64,000 nucleotides of DNA from Saxidomus purpurata (lineage: Eukaryota > Mollusca > Bivalvia > Venerida > Veneridae). The position numbers were made by a program, and so were the translations under genes. The notes below the pieces were generated by a model, which was not told the DNA's origin, ran no database searches, and saw only the letters and a program-made list of their open reading frames with translations. The stretch lies in NCBI GenBank assembly GCA_022818135.1, contig JAFMSR010000017.1, forward strand, positions 5,501,403-5,565,402. Direction: 5' to 3'. Below are positions 58,368-64,000 of this stretch, piece by piece; position 1 is the stretch's first letter; each line of letters starts with the position of its first letter.

Positions 58368-59720
58368 AGTTTGTACCACTTAAAGGCGAAAAGTGTTTTA
58401 GTAGTATTGGGATATAACAATATAAGTGGGGCTTAAAATGCGTTAATGCATTTTATATAGGAATACTACATAGCCAAACCTTTCGTTCAAAAAATACTGA
58501 TTTGTTATCAAGCTGGAGTGTTGTCATTAAAGATGGATTAACTAGTAATACCTCCGTTTTACTGCTTAAGTAATGAACAGAATTATTCAAGGCCAATGCT
58601 ATAACTACCAAAAACATATGCCCAAATATTTAATCTTCACGGTGATGGAATATGTCAAGTATCATTGCAGTCCTTTTCAAACCTAGGTTCAATTTTTGCA
58701 ACAGAACAACCAACCAGAAGAAGCCTTCGTCATACTTGAGTTGTTTAGAACAACATCCAATGAGGTACATGTAGCGGTTGTGACGTCAGCTGTATAGCCA
58801 AAATATCATTTGTGAGAATCCAACATCGCATTATAATCACAGTGTACAGAGGACGATGAATTAAGTGTTGCACGCTATTTTCTAGCTTGGATAATGTCAT
58901 AGAAATAATTGCAATAACTCATAATATATTATGACAAGGTTATGTTAAAGGTCCACTACTAAGCGAAAATTAAATGACAGTAATTTCAATGGCAAGTACA
59001 TTCCCTTATGCAAGACACTAAATAATGAAGATTTGCAGGTTAAAATTTCCAGAAAGTGTTTGGAACACGAAGAAAAGTATGTGTATTATGTTGAAATCTC
59101 AGTGATTCGACAAAATGACTACCAAGGTCTTCTTAATTTGTTCATAATGCATAGAAAAATAATTGTACATGTACTATGGTTTATTTAGAATTTCTACATA
59201 CCAACTTTCATTTTTTATTAAAAATAACTTATTTCTGTGTTTTTTAAAGAAAATTTGAATTTTCGCTTTCGTTAGTACTGGACCTTTAAGCATGCTTTAG
59301 AGGTTAGGCTATTAGCTTACCTCGTGTCTAGCATGAACAATTCAATTAAGCTTAATTTAAGTTTATTGGCATATCAGCAAGACATATTATAAAGTTAGCA
59401 CTGTCATCCTTTACAAGAATATTTCATTATTTTACACAAATATTTCCTGTGGCTAAGGAATGTTCATGTTTGGCTGTGCAATAAACAAGGCCTAGGTCCG
59501 CAGTTTAATGAATGCAATAAACAAAGCCTAGGTCTGCAGTTTTATGATGAAGGTCTGTACTGTTTAGAATCAGATGGTCAGTATCTCACGTCAGTCGGTG
59601 TTCCTTCGTATTTATAGTAATAACTACGCTATTTTGCAATTCAAGCTGTTCTATTTCGATGTATAACTTTCGGTTGGAAACGGTACATGTAGAAGAAAAA
59701 TGTTACTATAGCTTAGTTCC
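58368..59720 (+). repeat. Duplicated spacer, copy 2 (upstream of the TLR gene)
   Basis: The direct-repeat partner of 52300-54060. It carries a private MITE (58949-59285) and a private duplication of about 37 bp (AATAAACAAGGCCTAGGTC and AATAAACAAAGCCTAGGTCT, 59480-59545). It lacks the 232-bp MITE, a 508-bp block and about 45 bp found in copy 1. Confidence 0.9.
58949..59285. mobile_element. MITE, 337 bp, TTAA-flanked (piggyBac-type)
   Basis: The termini AGGTCCACTACTAAGCGAAA and TTCGTTAGTACTGGACCT are inverted repeats between TTAA sites (58945-58948, 59286-59289). Copy 1 of the spacer lacks it at the corresponding position (ATGTTCTGCATG, about 53113). No transposase frame. Confidence 0.9.
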
Positions 59721-59805
59721 AAAAAAACAAAAATAATATCAAACAGGGAATGCCACGTACCAAAAACGCAGCCTCCCCAAAACGAGCCCCACAGCACCCA
59801 GAAGT

Positions 59806-59891
59806 GCACACCACCAACACACACACACACACACACGCACACACACACGACACACACACACACACACAACACACACACACACACACACTCT
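59806..59891. repeat. (CA)n microsatellite
   Basis: About 80 bp of interrupted CA dinucleotides. The Cys-Val frame across the other strand is a repeat artefact. Confidence 0.95.
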
Positions 59892-60606
59892 ATTTCGCTA
59901 TACATAACATGAATAATTTATTGACAATGTCCTAAAAACATACATATGACACAGGATAACCCATTAAATTGTTACAACTTATTTTCAATCTGGTACTTAT
60001 GAATTAAATATCAAGGTCTACAAATTTTGCCTGTGTTTAAAATGACTAACTGAAAACAAATTTTAATTGCATAAGATGTTGTAAAATCTAAGTAATAAAA
60101 AATTGTAAGATAATTACTTGAGATTAATGAAAATATATTTGGCTGGTTTCGCAAGCTGTACAATGTAACTTTCTTTTCAAAATCATATTTGTTTCTCATA
60201 TTTGTATTTCTAGTAGATTGGTGTTCCAGTCCGAGATTAAAATAAAGCATATATTTTCATTTCTATTCCTTAACAAAAGTAAGTCAGTCTAAATTATTTC
60301 ATACACATTCTAAAATTGTGTTTAAGCACACTAATGAATGCAGAATGGCCATTTTGAAGAACAATCTAAGTAATTAACCTATTCTGGCAGGAATGTATAA
60401 CGGTATATTTATGTAGTCTGTAAAATAATTAGTAGATAAAGATGTTTCCTGTTATAAAATGCAATATAAAACCCAAAAGCACACCAAATTTTACAAAAGG
60501 GAAAGCATCTACAAATTTTACTGAGCACTGTAAAGTATATTTAATGTATTTTCAACCATGTACCGTTCTTCGCTGCAATTAGTATTTCATTGTTACAAAC
60601 ACACGG
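59892..60606. other. Intergenic sequence downstream of the CARD gene
   Basis: AT-rich; a minus-strand AATAAA is present near 59914. No gene. Confidence 0.4.
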
Positions 60607-63087
60607 CTATTCACTTTCAGAATGATGATCAGAATCTGATGAATCCTGGAATAAAATTCTCTGCGTTTCTTCCTCAGAAAGTTCATTTGCAACGAAATAT
60701 GCGGACAACTTTGGTTTCAGGAATGAAACTCTGTTATATGCATGTTCTGTGAACTCCAACAATCTCATTTCAGTTGCCAGATCATAAGCTATTTGCGCAT
60801 GCTCTAGGGCTTGTACGTAATTACCTCGCCTGAATTGGTAGTCACAATTGGCCATGCGAAACTGCATGTCAAGGATTTTTGAAATCATTATATCCGAATC
60901 TTTTAAATGCTGCAAATGTTGCCCAGCTGTTTGTATGTCGTCCGTTAACGGAGTCAGAGAGTTCATTGTGAGACCATTGTCTCCACATCGTAACAACAAT
61001 ATGACCAGTCTACAAAGAGCGTACCCAAAACCGAACGGCCCATCTTTCCCGCCATCGCATTTAAACTGCATCATTGATCTCTGGAAGCTTCTCCTGGCAT
61101 GTTCAAATAAGCGCTCATATACTGTTAAAGCGTTTGGATTATTGAGATTCAGACATGATAGCTGAGCAGTTTTGTTCCTAGCATCACTGACATAAAGCCA
61201 ACCAGCTGCTCTACCTGTGCAACCAACAGGGTCAGTCTCAAATATCATCATTGCCTCGTCTAGTGTCGTTTGGATTTTTTTTAGTTTCTTCTGGGTGATA
61301 TACATACGGGTCTTTGCATTGAAAATTTCTAAGGTGAAATAACGCGGGTTATTTGTCTTAGAAACAAGAGTCAGTGTAGAATCGATGTTACTCTTTGCGG
61401 CGTCAAAGTCCGTGTGAAACAAATCCTTGCTCGTTTTAAGATATCCAATAATACAAATCAGGTCATATTTACTGGAAAAACGATTCTGTAACTTTAAACA
61501 CGTTTCTTCGAATTTATCGAAATCACCCTGATTGATAAGTGTACTTAGATAGTTAAAAGCCACAGTCAGACGTCTACTCGGTCGTTCGCTATGAAAAGCA
61601 GTTATCTGTTTCTGTATTTGTGCTCGTTTTGAAGAAAATCGATCGCGTGTTTGGTCAGGGTTCACTTCAGCTGTACTGTCTGTTAAATTCTGAACGCTGT
61701 TCATTGTCGTTTTATTCGTCTGACTTCGTTTGATGTTGTGCAAATTTCCGTTTTCTGCCTTGACATCACTGATTTCCTTTTCGGTTCTTTTAACAGTCCT
61801 AGTGTCGACCAATGACTTCATCGCCTCTTTTCCGATAAAGTCATTTCTGTCGGAGATGCCGGTACGATGTTTCAATGACATATCGACATACTCATCACTT
61901 GAACAGTTAATTGTATCGTTTGAACATTTTGCATCGATAATGACGTCAAAGTGAGACAATACAGTGACATTTTCGGTATTGATTTTCACAGGACATTTTA
62001 CTGAATCTTTTAGGTCGGTCCCGCTGTTTTGATCAGGGTCATGAAAACTTGTCAATGTACTCACTGATCTTTCTTGTTGCTCTCTTGTAGAAGAGCTTGT
62101 AGAATTGTTTGTTTTTCTTATTGCATGTATTTTGTGCGTACCATCTGAGCCTTCAATGTACCCATCAGAATACTGCATCGTAGGTTCGACCAGTCTTGGT
62201 TTCAGTAGAACCTCATGGTCGCTAGTGAAAGTTTGCTCTATGGTCCCTTCTTGTGTTTTACTAGTGTCACAGGCTTTCCTTAGAAGTTGTATATCGTCAA
62301 AATCGTTAGTAATATGTTCAATTATATAGGCATATTTCTTCAAGAGTGCAAGTTTTAAACTTTCAACAACCGCGTTCCCATGAATACGTGTAGCTAGCAA
62401 AATTTCAAACAAAGTTTCACACCGGTCTCTCCGAGTGAGACGTGCTTCTATTCTATCAATGTCGTCTGCAGTAATTACGTGGTCTTGAAACAGCTGATCT
62501 ACCACATCCCTCGGTTCAATATTGTCTAAGAGCAGACAACAATGATATGTAACAATTCTGTTAAGAAGGACATTTAAATATTTTCCCTGACTTTGCAACT
62601 TTTTTAGGAACATAAGACAGTGGTTACATTTCTTGGTAGGAACGATATATCTTTGATCTAAACTTTCCTGATCGTTCTTCTCAGGATTTAACTGGTATGC
62701 TAGAATATCATACTTTCCAGAATACAGCGCTCTCTGGAACGACCCGTACGCTGAGGGCCCGCGGGTAGGCAATAAGGATAGCAGTTTGTGACAACGTTCT
62801 TTCCTCGTATTTGCAGACGACACCAGTTCAAGGTCATTTTCAGTGAGAACTCCATCTTCGTAAAGTGTATCAAGAACTTTTCCTTTCGGTTCGAGGTCAC
62901 TCACTATACTCACACGGTTTTTTCTTAAAAGTTTTCTTTGCAGTTCGTTCATTTCCTCGTATAATCTTTGACTATTACATTCTGCAAACTTTAAGAACAA
63001 AATATTTGTGAGTAAGACCGAATGAAAGAAGAAATACTTCTTTGCATCTGCGTTTAGATTATGTGACTTTTGGACCGCTATGCTCAA
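60607..63087 (-). CDS. Tandem-CARD protein with helical (TPR-like) C-terminal region
   Basis: One long exon of up to 826 residues. Two death-fold segments of CARD type are visible. The first (about 46-132) has VLDTLYEDGVLTENDLELVS and ERCHKLLSLLPTRGPSAYGS. The second (about 165-256) has VVDQLFQDHVITADDIDRIE and DRCETLFEILLATRIHGNAV. The order helix, acidic loop, RxxRC-x-x-L matches CARDs of caspase and adaptor type. A Ser/Thr-rich linker (260-500) follows, then a helical region (505-795) with repeat-like pairs such as GDFDKFEETC, KLKKIQTTLDEAM and GNYVQALEHAQIAYDLA, suggestive of TPRs, and an acidic SDSDHHSESE tail. The first 45 residues are hydrophobic and may be intron translated in frame: TTTTGTTCTTAAAGTTTGCAG ends at 62982, or translation may start at Met46 (62950-62952). 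No caspase, NACHT or kinase domain is visible. An adaptor role in innate immune or apoptotic signalling is inferred. Confidence 0.85.
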   Translation of the reverse strand: MSIAVQKSHNLNADAKKYFFFHSVLLTNILFLKFAECNSQRLYEEMNELQRKLLRKNRVSIVSDLEPKGKVLDTLYEDGVLTENDLELVSSANTRKERCHKLLSLLPTRGPSAYGSFQRALYSGKYDILAYQLNPEKNDQESLDQRYIVPTKKCNHCLMFLKKLQSQGKYLNVLLNRIVTYHCCLLLDNIEPRDVVDQLFQDHVITADDIDRIEARLTRRDRCETLFEILLATRIHGNAVVESLKLALLKKYAYIIEHITNDFDDIQLLRKACDTSKTQEGTIEQTFTSDHEVLLKPRLVEPTMQYSDGYIEGSDGTHKIHAIRKTNNSTSSSTREQQERSVSTLTSFHDPDQNSGTDLKDSVKCPVKINTENVTVLSHFDVIIDAKCSNDTINCSSDEYVDMSLKHRTGISDRNDFIGKEAMKSLVDTRTVKRTEKEISDVKAENGNLHNIKRSQTNKTTMNSVQNLTDSTAEVNPDQTRDRFSSKRAQIQKQITAFHSERPSRRLTVAFNYLSTLINQGDFDKFEETCLKLQNRFSSKYDLICIIGYLKTSKDLFHTDFDAAKSNIDSTLTLVSKTNNPRYFTLEIFNAKTRMYITQKKLKKIQTTLDEAMMIFETDPVGCTGRAAGWLYVSDARNKTAQLSCLNLNNPNALTVYERLFEHARRSFQRSMMQFKCDGGKDGPFGFGYALCRLVILLLRCGDNGLTMNSLTPLTDDIQTAGQHLQHLKDSDIMISKILDMQFRMANCDYQFRRGNYVQALEHAQIAYDLATEMRLLEFTEHAYNRVSFLKPKLSAYFVANELSEEETQRILFQDSSDSDHHSESE

Positions 63088-63119
63088 ATTTAACAGATAG
63101 CTTAATATGTAGTTTTAAA

Positions 63120-64000
63120 CGAGTAGGAAATTAGCCCAACAGCCCTGTTTAGTCCCGTATGTTCTTAAAGTTGGCTCCGTGGCCTATATTTTCACCGCGG
63201 CTAGTATCCCCAGAGCTCGAAGAACTCAGCCCCATGTTTTCACATATCAACAACGATTTTGGTTCTTCCCTTTAGTATTTCCGTAAGCTACACTACTTCG
63301 GGATGTATCGCTGCAGTGACTCAAAAACTCATCGCCAAGCGGTCAACTCTCACAACAGCATTGGTTAAACCGGCTCTTAAGTATTTCGTATGCTTATCAA
63401 TTCGAGTCCGTGTTCCCAATAATTAAAAGAACCCTCCATCAATATCCCTGCAATCAAATAAACTCAGCCCCGTACCCCGTGTATCAACGCAGCCCAGGGA
63501 TAATTCCTCTCTGTATGTTTCCTGGCAGCCTCATGAACTTGATCGCGTGTCCCTACGGATCACAGCAGTCCGTGTATCATTTTAAGTCTCCCACATGTCA
63601 AAGATTTCAAGTCAGAACTCTTGGTAACCTCGCTTTCTCTGATATACCTGCACCTCGGTCCTCTGTCCCCTGTACCAACACAGTTTCGAGTTACTTCACC
63701 TCCGTATGTATTCCTGCGACTAAGTGTACTAACGCATGTTCCTACTAGCATTCACACAGCCACAGTTTCACACCATGCCTTTGTGCCCCGCAGCCAAATT
63801 AACTCCTCTAGAATTGATGCATCTCTTTTAACATCGTTTCTATAAGTATCATCTCCGCCCCACGTACTAATCCCCGTGCTCCTGCAATCAATACACTCAT
63901 TTTAATAATGTTTCCTGTGTATATAAAGTATACCCAAAGCCCAAGGTACTCAACAAATGGAACCCACGTGTCACCGCAACACAGGTTACGCCTTTTAAGT
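63120..64000. other. C-rich, compositionally distinct sequence upstream of the CARD gene
   Basis: Base composition changes sharply at about 63120. The plus strand becomes C-rich with motifs such as AACTCAGCCCC (two copies), CCGTGTATCA (two copies) and TTCCTG that look like very degenerate repeats. Short frames on both strands have no motif. It could be 5-prime UTR/promoter DNA or a repeat that continues beyond the window. Confidence 0.4.

Noticed and set aside
59651..59935. Cys-Val-rich and His-Thr-rich frames
   Set aside because: Direct translation of the (CA)n microsatellite.

Overview
The window looks like accessory chromosomal DNA of an AT-rich metazoan, most likely a marine bivalve mollusc. 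The evidence is eukaryotic gene structure (GT-AG introns, an intronless Toll-like receptor, a CARD protein, an ECHDC3-type last exon) and dense modular interspersed repeats of a kind I associate with bivalve genomes. The species cannot be named from the sequence. Two 500-N assembly gaps (37969-38468 and 51696-52195) both interrupt tandem arrays.

Layout. 1-690: interspersed repeat of a family called B here. 1178-20785: one interspersed repeat of family A is split by an 18.9-kb segment (1400-20289). That segment is bounded by long inverted repeats built of a 47-bp minisatellite and flanked by a 4-bp duplication, so it looks like a giant foldback-bounded mobile segment. Inside it are a putative four-exon minus-strand gene (2579-3511), a 1.1-kb inverted-repeat element with a perfect 9-bp target duplication, several MITEs and SINEs, and a dead Tc1/mariner-like transposase. 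20786-34222: repeat country, with a 145-bp tandem array (22.9-25.6 kb), an intact family A copy and a 168-bp tandem array (27.8-31.8 kb) whose every unit carries a splice-acceptor-like motif. Families F and B follow. 34.9-38 kb: minus-strand exons, plus an array of about 0.79 kb units that has amplified SAP-like coding fragments. The exons at 34938-35045 and 26770-26924 join in phase. 39832-39949: terminal exon of an ECHDC3-like gene on the plus strand. 40.4-50 kb: more modular repeats, a 1.6-kb foldback with 8-bp (hAT-type) target duplications, and a 1.6-kb element with pogo/Tigger-like ends. 50.7-51.7 kb: 56-bp minisatellite running into the second gap.

52.3-63.1 kb is the best-defined genic region: an intronless Toll-like receptor (55524-57758, minus) and, 2.8 kb upstream in the same orientation, a protein with two CARD-like domains and a helical/TPR-like C-terminus (60607-63087, minus). 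The receptor is bracketed by a directly repeated intergenic spacer. Each spacer copy carries a MITE that the other lacks, which leaves natural empty sites. The pair suggests an innate-immunity neighbourhood that has expanded by tandem duplication: the receptor would signal through its TIR domain and the CARD protein could act as an adaptor. Their functional link is inference only.
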